In this document: one piece after another, positions 42,025 through 50,781 of the stretch | How the letters are laid out: each line of letters starts with the position of its first letter | Numbering within the stretch: the stretch's first letter is position 1 | From: JAHHUA01 sp036635475 | GTDB lineage: Bacteria; Bacillota; Clostridia; Oscillospirales; Ruminococcaceae | Length of the DNA: 64,000 bases | Assembly (NCBI GenBank): GCA_036635475.1 | Contig: JAVWQH010000006.1 | Coordinates: forward strand, 1-64,000 | Reading direction: 5' to 3' | Position numbers and translations under genes: made by a program | The notes under the pieces: generated by a model | Seen by the model: only the letters and a program-made list of their open reading frames with translations | Told to the model about the DNA's origin: nothing | Databases searched by the model: none

Positions 42025-42053
42025 ATTGTATCATACAAATATAGGCTTGTCAA
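42025..42053 (-). promoter_or_regulatory. Promoter of the rplU operon
   Basis: TTGACA (42048-42053), 17 bases, TACAAT (42025-42030) on the minus strand: near-consensus, as expected for a ribosomal operon. Confidence 0.85.
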
Positions 42054-42099
42054 CAGATTTATGAGTGTTTTCACATAAAATAGCGAATAATTTTGTTTA

Positions 42100-43386
42100 C
42101 TATTTTTGATTATTACCTTTGTTCATAAGTATTTCTATGACGTTCATATCTACTCCGCCCATTCCAACTTTAGATAATACACTGATATTGTCTATTGTTT
42201 CCTCAATTGTTTCGCTAACAATGCCGTCAGTTTTTGTTGCAACAGAGCCATTCATTGAAAGTCTTGCCGCAATAACAGCCTCACCTGCACAAGTTGCAAG
42301 TTTCATCGCACAGCCATCTTTTGCACCGTCACACATCATTCCTGCAATACTTGCATAAATGTTTTTCATTGCCCCTTCAATTTGAGCATAATTTCCGCCT
42401 AAGAGCCAAGTTATTGCCGCAGACGCAGATGCACCCGCTAAAAAAGCACCACAAACAGGAGATAATCTGCCAACTTTTTCTTTTTGCCTTGCTGTCATAA
42501 GAATGCTGATTAGCATACCTCTCAAGCATTTTTCCTCATCTAACTTCAGAAAATCAGCCGTTGCAATAACCGGCAATGTTGTTTGAAAACCTTGATTTCC
42601 ACTTCCCATAACTGTCATTGCAGGATATGAGCCACCGCCCATTCTACAATCTGCCGCAGCCGCAACAACGCTCTTCACATAGTACATTAAATCATTTGGC
42701 AAGATGCCTTTTTCCACCATTTCTTTGATGTTTTTTCCTATTCCTAAGCCATATGGTTTTTTGAGTCCCTCGTTGGAAACTGCCACATTCATATCTCTTG
42801 CTTCACGCAAAAATAATATACTACTTAAATCAACTTTCTCTGCAAAATCAATTAATTCTTTAACTGTATAGTTTGAAATATCAAAATTTCCTTGTGGACA
42901 ATCTTCATTTTCAATTTCATTATCAATGATAATCTTTCCATTTTTAACTACCTTAACTAAGTTATCGTGCTTATCCAATGTTATTGTGGTAACATCTTCA
43001 TCATCATTTTTTGCGTTGACTTCGATATAAAAGCGATTGTCGTGAATTGCTTCAATCTCAATCAATCCATCACATAAAAGTCTATGTGCTTTGCCTACTA
43101 AATCATCATTTACTCCGCTAAATATCTCCATTGTATTGCCCTGTTTTGTCAATAAATACCCCAGTGCCGCTGCCAATGGAATACCCGCCTCTTTTGTGTT
43201 GGGGATTTTTACACAATATGCGTTCTTGAAAATATTTGAGCTGAGTTTTAATTTTATTTTAGTTGCCGCTTTTTGAAGATATTGACAAGTGTTTGAAACA
43301 GCAAGTCCAATGGCAACAGGTTCAGTACAACCCATACTTGGCTTCATCTCAGATTTAACAAAATCTAATACATTTTTTTCTTTCAT
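42100..43386 (-). CDS. cyuA: L-cysteine desulfidase family protein (CyuA/YhaM, serine-dehydratase-like)
   Basis: 428 residues, GAAGG ribosome site. Family features: SEMKPSMGCTEPVAIGLAVS (first Cys ligand region), PNTKEAGIPLAAALG, GSGNQGFQTTLPVIA, RLSPVCGAFLAGASA and MMCDGAKDGCAMKLATC. The conserved cysteines are those expected to hold a [4Fe-4S] cluster. Members degrade cysteine to pyruvate, sulphide and ammonia. Follows the nucleoside phosphorylase by 64 bases. Confidence 0.9.
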   Translation of the reverse strand: MKEKNVLDFVKSEMKPSMGCTEPVAIGLAVSNTCQYLQKAATKIKLKLSSNIFKNAYCVKIPNTKEAGIPLAAALGYLLTKQGNTMEIFSGVNDDLVGKAHRLLCDGLIEIEAIHDNRFYIEVNAKNDDEDVTTITLDKHDNLVKVVKNGKIIIDNEIENEDCPQGNFDISNYTVKELIDFAEKVDLSSILFLREARDMNVAVSNEGLKKPYGLGIGKNIKEMVEKGILPNDLMYYVKSVVAAAADCRMGGGSYPAMTVMGSGNQGFQTTLPVIATADFLKLDEEKCLRGMLISILMTARQKEKVGRLSPVCGAFLAGASASAAITWLLGGNYAQIEGAMKNIYASIAGMMCDGAKDGCAMKLATCAGEAVIAARLSMNGSVATKTDGIVSETIEETIDNISVLSKVGMGGVDMNVIEILMNKGNNQK

Positions 43387-43450
43387 ATATTAACCTTCTC
43401 TTTTTCAATAAAATAATTAATCTATATTAAAATAATATTTACGTCTGAAT

Positions 43451-44776
43451 TTAGTTGTAAATTTCAACACCATCTTTGCTTACTCTTGCATAAACCAATG
43501 GTTCTTCCTCTACATTATTTTTGCTTATTGTAATTGCATCTAAAAATATTGTTTCAGCTTCCAAAACGTTTTTTTCCTTATTAGTGTGTAACACAGCAAT
43601 TTCTTCGCCGCTTTTAACATAATCCCCGACTTTCTTTTTAAGAATAATTCCGGCACTATAATCAATTTGCGAATTTTTGGTTTCTCTTCCTGCCCCCAAC
43701 ACAACAGATGACATACCACATTTTTCTGTATTCATATGGGTTATATATCCTGTTTTTGTTGATTTTACACTATAAATCGTTTCAGCTCTTTTAAATAAAT
43801 TATAATTGTCAATACATTTTTCATCTCCGCCTTGAGTTCTTACCATATCCCTGAATTTAGCTAAAGCAGAGCCGTTTTTTATTGCATCTTCCGCCATTAT
43901 TTTGCACTGAGTAATTGAACCTTTTTCAGCCAGAAAAAGCATATTTCCGGCTAATTCAACACAAACTTTAGTTAAATCCTCAGGTCCGTTTCCTTTAAGT
44001 GTTTCAATAGCCTCAATAACTTCAATTGAGTTTCCTATTGCATATCCCAATGGCCTGTCCATATCGGTTATAAGTGCAATCGTTTTTTTGCCCGCTCCCT
44101 CCCCAATCTTCACCATTGTTTGAGCTAATTCAATCGCATTATCAACAGTTTTCATAAATGCACCGCTGCCTTTGGTTACATCTAAAACTATTGCATCAGC
44201 TCCCGCTGCCAACTTTTTCGACATAATACTTGATGCTATAAGAGGTATGCTTTCAACTGTTCCTGTGACATCTCTTAGGGAATATAATTTTTTATCTGCC
44301 GGTGCTATATCCCCTGTTTGTCCAATTACACAAATGCCAACTTGATTTATTGTTGCAATAAAATCTCCGGCGCTCATTTCCGTTTTGAACCCGTTGATTG
44401 ATTCTAGCTTATCAATTGTTCCCCCTGTAAATCCCAATCCTCTGCCAGACATTTTAGCAACAGGAACTCCAAAGCTTGCAACAACTGGGGCAACTATTAA
44501 TGTTGTTTTGTCGCCCACTCCACCTGTTGAATGTTTATCAACCTTTATCCCATTGATTTTTGAAAGGTCTATCATATCCCCCGAATGAGCCATATTCATA
44601 GTCAAAGACAATGTTTCACGTTCGTTTAAGCCATTGAAATATATTGCCATTAGCAATGCTGATATTTGATAATCGGGAATTTCCCCATCAACATAATTAT
44701 CTACTATCCATTTTATTTCTTCATCGCTTAATTCAATATTATTTCTTTTTTTAATTATTATATCATATGCTCTCAT
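43451..44776 (-). CDS. pdp: Pyrimidine-nucleoside phosphorylase
   Basis: 441 residues from the ATG after GAGGTGG. Thymidine/pyrimidine phosphorylase family: signature MSGRGLGFTGGTIDKLE, VDKHSTGGVGDKTTL (phosphate site) and LRDVTGTVESIPLI. The C-terminal domain starts about residue 340 and ends with VYARVSKDGVEIYN. Cleaves uridine, thymidine or deoxyuridine with phosphate. The ~200 bases upstream show no recognised riboswitch. Confidence 0.96.
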   Translation of the reverse strand: MRAYDIIIKKRNNIELSDEEIKWIVDNYVDGEIPDYQISALLMAIYFNGLNERETLSLTMNMAHSGDMIDLSKINGIKVDKHSTGGVGDKTTLIVAPVVASFGVPVAKMSGRGLGFTGGTIDKLESINGFKTEMSAGDFIATINQVGICVIGQTGDIAPADKKLYSLRDVTGTVESIPLIASSIMSKKLAAGADAIVLDVTKGSGAFMKTVDNAIELAQTMVKIGEGAGKKTIALITDMDRPLGYAIGNSIEVIEAIETLKGNGPEDLTKVCVELAGNMLFLAEKGSITQCKIMAEDAIKNGSALAKFRDMVRTQGGDEKCIDNYNLFKRAETIYSVKSTKTGYITHMNTEKCGMSSVVLGAGRETKNSQIDYSAGIILKKKVGDYVKSGEEIAVLHTNKEKNVLEAETIFLDAITISKNNVEEEPLVYARVSKDGVEIYN

Positions 44777-44979
44777 AAAAACCACCTCTTTTGATTAAAA
44801 ATACTACCTTAGTTATCGGCGGAAATGTCATATTTCATTCTGATAAAATATCTTTTTCATATTATAGGTCTATAAAGATAATTATATTTTATCGTAACAC
44901 ATATTAATTAAAAAATCTACATTTTATTGTATTTTATATGTTATTTGTTTAAGAAAATATGTTCGCTCACAATATAATA

Positions 44980-45027
44980 ATGTAAAAAAATAAAGCTGTT
45001 CCAACCTTAAAAGTTAAAACAGCTTTT
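44980..45027 (-). terminator. Terminator after the C39-like lipoprotein gene
   Basis: AGCTGTTTTAAC ... GGTTGGAACAGCT hairpin (two internal mismatches) followed on the minus strand by TTTATTTTTTTAC, 43 bases after the stop. Confidence 0.75.
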
Positions 45028-45070
45028 ATTATTAATCTTTTCTACTGTTGTCCGCAAGTAATTGAAAAAA

Positions 45071-45877
45071 TTAAGCTTTAGGTGTTGCTACTAAAAACAC
45101 CATATCATTTAGTTCAGCTTCTTCAAAGAAATTATAGAATGTGAAGTTATAAATGAAACGTTCAGCTCCGTAAATTCCATATCCATCTTGATTATGGTCA
45201 GTTGTATCATAGCTATCTGCTACAATAATAACGTCATCTTGAGTTGTTTCTGTTCCCATATCATCAAATCCTATGATGACTTGCCAATGTCCGCCCCAGT
45301 CATTCCAGCCCACCATAATAGGAGTTCCCTCTTTAAGGTTTTTCTTGATATAATCAAATGTAAAAACACTTTGTGGGTCTTCTGCACAATCGAATGTGGA
45401 ATAAAGGTCAAATCCACCGACTTCATTAAAAATTTCCATAAGTTGACGAAGGCTTGTTCCTTCAGAAGTTAGTCCGTTTGAGCGGAATTGTGCAAGAATT
45501 TTTTCATTATAATCGCCAAGTTTGTTATAATGATTAAGCACCATTAATGCACTTGTAACTCCGCAAGACCATTCACTTGTTTGTTGCAATGTTTTAAATT
45601 TAGGCAAAATAGTCAATGTTTCAGTTGATTGCATATTATAAAAATCCAATTGATTGAAATATGGACTATCTTTGTGGTCACCCATACGTTCAACACTGTC
45701 TGCACCATCTTCAGGACTGAGGTCCTCATCGTGTTTAATTTTCATTTCATCTGTGTAGTTACCCTTTGGTGAAACTGCCGCAATTGTTTTAGCCTCATTT
45801 TCAGTTTTAAGAGCAGCTTTACTGCATCCTGCAAGCGCCAAGCATAGTACAAGTGTAAATACAATTATTTTTTTCAT
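45071..45877 (-). CDS. Lipoprotein with C39-like papain-fold peptidase domain
   Basis: 268 residues, GAGG ribosome site. Lipoprotein signal MKKIIVFTLVLCLALAGC (Cys18). The mature part has a ~90-residue linker, then a C39-like fold: LQQTSEWSCGVTSALMVLNHY (Gln oxyanion and catalytic Cys), GGHWQVIIGFDD (catalytic His) and VIIVADSYD (Asp). Probably an extracellular membrane-tethered cysteine peptidase or a non-secretion C39 relative; no ABC transporter domain and no bacteriocin gene nearby. Preceded by a ~340-base leader with hairpins. Confidence 0.85.
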   Translation of the reverse strand: MKKIIVFTLVLCLALAGCSKAALKTENEAKTIAAVSPKGNYTDEMKIKHDEDLSPEDGADSVERMGDHKDSPYFNQLDFYNMQSTETLTILPKFKTLQQTSEWSCGVTSALMVLNHYNKLGDYNEKILAQFRSNGLTSEGTSLRQLMEIFNEVGGFDLYSTFDCAEDPQSVFTFDYIKKNLKEGTPIMVGWNDWGGHWQVIIGFDDMGTETTQDDVIIVADSYDTTDHNQDGYGIYGAERFIYNFTFYNFFEEAELNDMVFLVATPKA

Positions 45878-46217
45878 TTTCTATCCTCTTTCAAAAAAAT
45901 TAATTGTATCTGTAAATTTAAACATATCGCCTTTTATTGTTTTATTTATAGTTGAATTTGGGATTGGGCAAATAGCCTTCTTCTTACAGCTCGCCTTTTA
46001 TTTATCCAATTTCTAGGTCGTTTTTGAGTCTATATAGTATCTCTCTGATAAATATATCAAAAACTTTACTTTTACTACTCTCATGTTGCTTTATACAGAT
46101 ACTGCGAATTTATCGCATAATCAACGGGAATTTCACCCCATAATATAAATTTGAGCTTTTCATAAGCTCCAACGTGAGTAATATGTACTCATTAGTACAT
46201 ATCTTTTTGCGGACAGC
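45878..46217 (-). ncRNA. Long structured 5' leader, possible unrecognised cis-regulatory RNA
   Basis: About 340 transcribed bases before the lipoprotein start. Hairpins on the minus strand include ATGTACT/AGTACAT (46183-46200), GAGCTT/AAGCTC (46153-46169), GGGGTGAAATTCCC (46126-46139) and GCGA/TCGC (46104-46116). Further down GGC...GCC pairs lie near 45965-46000. No ORF with a ribosome site is present. It does not match any riboswitch core I know. Either a cis-regulator or an independent small RNA. Confidence 0.35.
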
Positions 46218-46223
46218 TTGATT

Positions 46224-46251
46224 ATTATACCATAATTTAGCTAACAATCAA
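46224..46251 (-). promoter_or_regulatory. Promoter upstream of the long leader
   Basis: TTGATT (46246-46251), 16 bases, TATAAT (46224-46229) on the minus strand, giving a start near 46217 and a leader of about 340 bases. Confidence 0.6.
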
Positions 46252-46355
46252 TACATTTATGCAATTTTTTATATGTATAATTCAATTTAAAATAATATAT
46301 TAATGAATTGTCATAAATAATAAGCAAAATATTTATAAACTTAACAAATTATGGC

Positions 46356-46384
46356 TTGAAAATCTTATCTTTAGTCCATAATAT
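46356..46384 (+). promoter_or_regulatory. Promoter of the orphan ABC ATPase gene
   Basis: TTGAAA (46356-46361), 17 bases, TAATAT (46379-46384), about 20 bases upstream of GGAG. Confidence 0.55.
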
Positions 46385-46417
46385 AGAATATATAGTTTTT
46401 GATTGGAGCTGATTATA

Positions 46418-47164
46418 ATAAGCAAGCTTATAGAAATAAGAAATATGTACAAAATATATAATCCTGGAGAAAATGAAGTCAGAGCGCTTGACGGAATAAA
46501 TCTTGAGATTGATTATGGAGAATTTGTTGCGATTGTAGGTCATTCAGGCTCGGGAAAATCCACTCTTATGAATATGTTGGGTTGTCTTGATGTTCCAACT
46601 GAAGGAGAATATCTTCTTGACGGAGTAAATGTTGCCTCTCTAAAAGATGATGAACTTTCTGATATCAGAAATAAACAAATCGGATTTATTTTTCAAGGTT
46701 TTAACCTTATTGCCAGTTTATCCGCTGCCGAAAATGTTGAATTGCCATTAATTTATAGAAATGAACATAAAGATATAAGGAAAAAAGCTTCTGCTGATGC
46801 TTTGAAAATGGTTGGATTGGAAGAAAGAATGACTCATAAACCCAATCAGCTTTCAGGCGGTCAACAACAACGTGTCGCTATAGCAAGAGCTATCGCTGCC
46901 AGCCCTCCAATACTTCTTGCTGATGAACCAACAGGAAACTTGGATTCAAAATCAGGACAAGAGGTTATGAAAATTATTAAAACTCTATGGTGTCAAGGAA
47001 GAACTGTTATTTTAATAACTCACGATAACGAAATTGCTAACTCCGCTCGAAGAGTTATAAGAGTTAAGGACGGCAAAATACTTGAAGATTATATAAATGA
47101 AAATATAACCAAAGAAAATGCTCTCGATTGTTCTGATTTAGATAAAAACACTTCTGAAGAATAA
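46418..47164 (+). CDS. ABC transporter ATP-binding protein (MacB/LolD type), apparent ATA start
   Basis: About 248 residues. Walker A GHSGSGKSTLMN, Q-loop FIFQGFNL, signature LSGGQQQRVAIARAI, Walker B ILLADEPTGNLD, His switch LITHD: intact. Family members begin '(M)SKLIEI..LYKVYNPGENEVRALDG'. Here that Met position is ATA (46418-46420), nine bases after GGAG, and no ATG is in place; a TTG at 46403 lies upstream of GGAG and has no ribosome site, and the next ATG (46445) is within the first conserved strand. No permease is adjacent. Confidence 0.82.
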   Translation: MSKLIEIRNMYKIYNPGENEVRALDGINLEIDYGEFVAIVGHSGSGKSTLMNMLGCLDVPTEGEYLLDGVNVASLKDDELSDIRNKQIGFIFQGFNLIASLSAAENVELPLIYRNEHKDIRKKASADALKMVGLEERMTHKPNQLSGGQQQRVAIARAIAASPPILLADEPTGNLDSKSGQEVMKIIKTLWCQGRTVILITHDNEIANSARRVIRVKDGKILEDYINENITKENALDCSDLDKNTSEE

Positions 47165-47180
47165 TTTTTAATAATGAAAG

Positions 47181-47207
47181 TCAGCCTTTTAAAAGGTTGG
47201 CTTTTTT
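47181..47207 (+). terminator. Terminator after the orphan ABC ATPase
   Basis: TCAGCCTT-TTAA-AAGGTTGG stem followed by CTTTTTT. Confidence 0.75.
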
Positions 47208-47284
47208 ATGTGATGGAAACATCTGCTAAAAATTGATTAAATTTGTAATTTTATAATAATATATTGTCAAAATAACATTTTTGG

Positions 47285-47313
47285 TTGACGTTTTGCCAAC
47301 ATTAGTTTAGAAT
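47285..47313 (+). promoter_or_regulatory. Promoter of rpe
   Basis: TTGACG (47285-47290), 17 bases, TAGAAT (47308-47313), about 40 bases before the rpe ATG, with GGAGG between. Confidence 0.7.
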
Positions 47314-47353
47314 AATAAGATGTAGACTATTTAATTTGTGGAGGACTTAAACA

Positions 47354-48022
47354 ATGATATATATTTCACCATCTATGCTCTCTTGCGATTTTTCAAAAAT
47401 GGGCGAGGAAGCTCTTGCTATGGTAAAAGGCGGAGCTGATATGCTCCATTTAGATATTATGGACGGACATTTTGTTCCAAATATTACTTTTGGTGCGCCT
47501 GTTATAAAATGCTTACGTCCACTTACAAAAGCTGTTTTTGACACTCATCTGATGATTAGTGACCCCGATAAATACATAAAAGATTTTGCAAAAGCTGGCT
47601 CAGACATAATAACTTTTCATATTGAAAGCAACAGTAATGTTGTTGAAACTATTAATTTGATAAAATCTTTTGGCATAAAAGCTGGATTATCAGTCAAACC
47701 GAACACTCCTATTGAAGAGGTTTATCCTTATTTAGATATGCTTGATATGGTTCTTGTTATGACTGTTGAACCTGGGTTTGGCGGTCAAAGTTTTATGGAA
47801 AATATGATGGATAAAATCATTAAGCTAAAGACAAAATGTGCTGAAATTAATAAAGAAAATTTGCTTATTCAAGTTGATGGCGGTATTTCCGAAAAAACTG
47901 TTGCCATTGCAACAAGTGCGGGAGCAAATGTTATTGTTGCCGGTTCTGCACTTTTTTCTCAAGAAAACTATCAAGATGCTATATCAAAATTAAGAGAATG
48001 TGCCTATGCACCTTTGAAGTAA
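47354..48022 (+). CDS. rpe: Ribulose-phosphate 3-epimerase
   Basis: 222 residues, GGAGG ribosome site. TIM barrel with SPSMLSCDF, MLHLDIMDGHFVPNITFG (metal His/Asp), DTHLMISDPDKYI, VEPGFGGQSFM and VDGGISEKT. Interconverts ribulose-5-P and xylulose-5-P. Its last 19 bases overlap the convergent MecA-like gene. Confidence 0.97.
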   Translation: MIYISPSMLSCDFSKMGEEALAMVKGGADMLHLDIMDGHFVPNITFGAPVIKCLRPLTKAVFDTHLMISDPDKYIKDFAKAGSDIITFHIESNSNVVETINLIKSFGIKAGLSVKPNTPIEEVYPYLDMLDMVLVMTVEPGFGGQSFMENMMDKIIKLKTKCAEINKENLLIQVDGGISEKTVAIATSAGANVIVAGSALFSQENYQDAISKLRECAYAPLK

Positions 48023-48576
48023 TAAGCCAGCTTATCAATGGCATTATTTTTTATTAATAGCTTTCCATATTCGTCAGGAAATGATGCAGCCACCTCACCT
48101 TTTCCCGACAACTTTCCATATTCAAGCAACAAATTAGTTGCAAGACCTTTTGTATCATTGGTGGAATTTATTATTAAATAATATTTATTATCCATAAAAA
48201 ATAAAGTGCTGTGGTAAACCAATTTGCAATAATTATTGAACAAAGAAATTGATGCTGATATTAAATTATCCAAATTTTCAAAAGCAAATATAATCGGTTC
48301 GCATACTACAATTGTATTGTTTTCAAGTTTATATGATGGCATAATGTTAAACTTGATTTCACAGTCAAAATTGTCTTTTTTAATTATTTCAACTGCTATT
48401 CTTGATTGTTTTGTTTTGAAGTTGATTTTCTGTTTTCCCAATAACAATATGTTGGAAATAACGTCAACCATATATTCATTATTATATGCTAAAGCATATG
48501 CAAGACCTGTTTCGTACATTTCTTCTGAACTGAGTTTTGCTACTAATTGGTTTTTATCGGATTGTTCAAATGTCAT
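48004..48576 (-). CDS. mecA: MecA-family adaptor protein
   Basis: 190 residues from the ATG after GGAGG (48574-48576). The C-terminal half shows the MecA pattern: IFAFENLDNLISASISL, a STLFFMDNKYYLII strand pair, NLLLEYGKLS, DEYGKLLIKNNAIDKLAYYF. The N-terminal half (targeting domain) is divergent. MecA delivers substrates such as competence or sporulation regulators to ClpC. Divergent from the rnf-like cluster. Confidence 0.75.
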   Translation of the reverse strand: MTFEQSDKNQLVAKLSSEEMYETGLAYALAYNNEYMVDVISNILLLGKQKINFKTKQSRIAVEIIKKDNFDCEIKFNIMPSYKLENNTIVVCEPIIFAFENLDNLISASISLFNNYCKLVYHSTLFFMDNKYYLIINSTNDTKGLATNLLLEYGKLSGKGEVAASFPDEYGKLLIKNNAIDKLAYYFKGA

Positions 48577-48634
48577 AAATTTGACCTCCATTATTACTGC
48601 GCTTAATTTCATTTTGAAAAGGAGGGAATGTGTT

Positions 48635-49765
48635 TTGGCACTATTTCAAAAAGGAATAATTCTTGAGCAACACAAAGAGCCTGCGTTTTCAAGAAATATA
48701 TGTGAATTTTTAAATCCCAGCAACCCTGTTAATTTTTTTGATGATTATGAAACGTCAATTGAAGAGATTTCTAATGAGGATATAATCGAATTTGCAAAAT
48801 CAGCAAATATCTATGATGAAACTGACGGTATCTTGCTGTACAAAAAATTAGTGACTGCTAAAAGTAAATCCGTTGTTACAGTTGTTGCTGATGCAATAGA
48901 TGATGAGCCTTATATATCCAGCCAAATATGTCCTACTATTCAATTAAGTGAACAATTGGCGGGAGGACTTAGATTTGCAAAACAAGCCATTGGAGCTAAA
49001 AGGATTTATGTTGCCACTTATAAGAATGTTGGTGAAATTAATACAAAAATCCCATCAAAACTCGCTGACGATATTGAAATAAGACAAATTAGTGGTCGCT
49101 ATCCCGCTGAACAAAGAGCGCAAAAAAAGCTTCGATACAGAAACGCACTTATAATTGGTGCTTGTGCTTTAATCCACTTATTTCGTGCTGTTAAATATAG
49201 AAGAATTCAAACAACTACATTTATTACTGTTGCCGGAGATTGCATTGCAAACCCAACCAATCTTGAAGTATCACTTGGTATGACGATTACTCAAGTTTTG
49301 GAAAGATGTGGAATGATTGATTTACCAAACAGAGTTGTAATTGGTGGTTCAATGACAGGAATTGGCGTTATTGACACCGATAAAAATTTGATTACTCCAA
49401 TGACACGCTCAGTTTTGGCATTTAAAGATAAATTTATTAAATATAATTACAACTGTATTGGTTGCGGAAGATGTACTCAATATTGCCCTATGGGATTGTC
49501 GCCATATTATATTTACAAACTTATAAAAAGCAATCAGCTTGACAAACTTAATAGGTTTGATGCAACTTCTTGTATTGGCTGTGGAATATGCAGCTATAAT
49601 TGTCCTGCTAAACTTGAACTTTCAACTGCAATTTTTAACTATGTTAAATCTGATATTGGAAGACAGGCTAAAAAAGAAAAAGAACAGCTACAAGAAAAAC
49701 CTCAAGCAGTAATTCAATCTCAGTCAACAAAAGAAAGTAATAAAAAAGCAAAATCTCATAAATAG
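48635..49765 (+). CDS. rnfC: Divergent RnfC-like iron-sulphur protein
   Basis: 376 residues from a TTG after GGAGG; the open frame extends upstream but overlaps mecA without a start signal. Recognisable RnfC parts: the SLBB-like stretch TFITVAGDCIANPTNLEVSLG, IGGSMTGIGV, and two [4Fe-4S] motifs CIGCGRCTQYCP and CIGCGICSYNCP. It is ~60 residues shorter than typical RnfC. The usual NGAECEPY and YPQGGEKQ flavin/NADH motifs are replaced (DAIDDEPY; YPAEQRAQ). A Lys/Gln-rich tail follows. Iron-sulphur transfer is likely retained, NADH oxidation doubtful. Confidence 0.82.
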   Translation: MALFQKGIILEQHKEPAFSRNICEFLNPSNPVNFFDDYETSIEEISNEDIIEFAKSANIYDETDGILLYKKLVTAKSKSVVTVVADAIDDEPYISSQICPTIQLSEQLAGGLRFAKQAIGAKRIYVATYKNVGEINTKIPSKLADDIEIRQISGRYPAEQRAQKKLRYRNALIIGACALIHLFRAVKYRRIQTTTFITVAGDCIANPTNLEVSLGMTITQVLERCGMIDLPNRVVIGGSMTGIGVIDTDKNLITPMTRSVLAFKDKFIKYNYNCIGCGRCTQYCPMGLSPYYIYKLIKSNQLDKLNRFDATSCIGCGICSYNCPAKLELSTAIFNYVKSDIGRQAKKEKEQLQEKPQAVIQSQSTKESNKKAKSHK

Positions 49766-49803
49766 CTATAGTAAATAGACCTTTAATATGGGAGGAATAA
49801 ATA

Positions 49804-50781
49804 TTGCAACCAAGTTTTAACAATCCGCCTCACATTAGAATAAATGAGTCAAATAGTTCAATGATGCTTGATACAATAATTGCACTTTTACCGCTTTACT
49901 GTCTTTCCTATTATTTTTACGGTGCAAGAACTGTTGTTATGGCTCTGATTTCTATTGTAACTTGTATTATTTGCGACACAATCGGTGTCCTTCTTTCTCG
50001 GAATAAGTTCTCTATAAGAGATTATTCCCCAATAATAACGGGAATGATTATACCTTTGCTCCTACCCGCTTCAGTAAATTACAATATTATTATTATAGCA
50101 TCAATCTTTGCTATAATTGTTGCCAAACAGCCATTTGGCGGTGTTGGAGAAAATATTTTCAATCCTGCTGCAGCCGGTATCGCTTTTGCTATTATATGCT
50201 GGCAAAAAGAAATTTTTGCTTATCCAACTCCTCTTATTAGATTGCCGTTAAGTTCTGTTGTTGAACCAAAATTATTGGTATCGCCCACTTTTACAATGCA
50301 ACTCGGTGGAACTCCTAACATTGATTATATGGATATGCTTTTAGGCAATTTTGCAGGTCCTATGGGTGCAACAAGCATACTTGTACTGCTCAGTTGTTTT
50401 ATTTATCTAATTGTAAGAAAAACCGCAAGTGCTAAAATCAGCGGTGCATATTTTGCTGTTACAGCGATTTTTGCGTTTGTTTTTCCAAGAGCTCAAATGC
50501 AGCCTATTGAATCAGTACTTTATGAAATGATGAGTGGTGCTTTGATTTTTGGAGGAATATTTTTATTAAATGACCCTGTCACTTCGCCCCAAAGAGATTT
50601 ATCAAGAATTATTTATGGCGCTTTTACAGGTCTGATAGTGATGCTGTTTCGCAGATTTGGAAAATTTGAAGATGGCGTAGTTTTTGCAATACTAATCGCT
50701 AATTCATTTGTTTGGTTAGTTGATATGTTTTGCGAGGAAATTCAAAGAAAGCTGAGGTTAAGTTCAAATGAAAGCAGATAA
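49804..50781 (+). CDS. rnfD: RnfD-like membrane protein (retains flavinylation-type Thr)
   Basis: 325 residues, TTG start after GGGAGG. About nine helices, with PPHIRINESNSSMMLDTIIALLP (RnfD N-terminal pattern), PFGGVGENIFNPAAAG (hallmark) and GPMGATSILV, where the Thr corresponds to the residue that carries covalent FMN in RnfD/NqrB. LLNDPVTSPQ is also conserved. This is the best-preserved subunit of the cluster. Confidence 0.92.
   Translation: MQPSFNNPPHIRINESNSSMMLDTIIALLPLYCLSYYFYGARTVVMALISIVTCIICDTIGVLLSRNKFSIRDYSPIITGMIIPLLLPASVNYNIIIIASIFAIIVAKQPFGGVGENIFNPAAAGIAFAIICWQKEIFAYPTPLIRLPLSSVVEPKLLVSPTFTMQLGGTPNIDYMDMLLGNFAGPMGATSILVLLSCFIYLIVRKTASAKISGAYFAVTAIFAFVFPRAQMQPIESVLYEMMSGALIFGGIFLLNDPVTSPQRDLSRIIYGAFTGLIVMLFRRFGKFEDGVVFAILIANSFVWLVDMFCEEIQRKLRLSSNESR

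Noticed and set aside
44777..44980. Purine or other riboswitch upstream of pyrimidine-nucleoside phosphorylase
   Set aside because: Conserved loop sequences of the purine class are absent; only A/T-rich DNA was seen.
46120..46145. GGGGTGAAATTCCC resembling part of FMN (RFN), cobalamin or c-di-AMP riboswitches
   Set aside because: The other conserved blocks of each class (for example the RFN AGCCCGCGA part, the cobalamin GCCACTG box, the ydaO CCGTCAGCTAAC block) are not found, and the downstream gene does not fit.
48236..48634. N-terminal extension of the RnfC-like protein
   Set aside because: The stretch is antisense to mecA, lacks a ribosome site and does not resemble RnfC; GGAGG-TTG at 48635 is a clear start.
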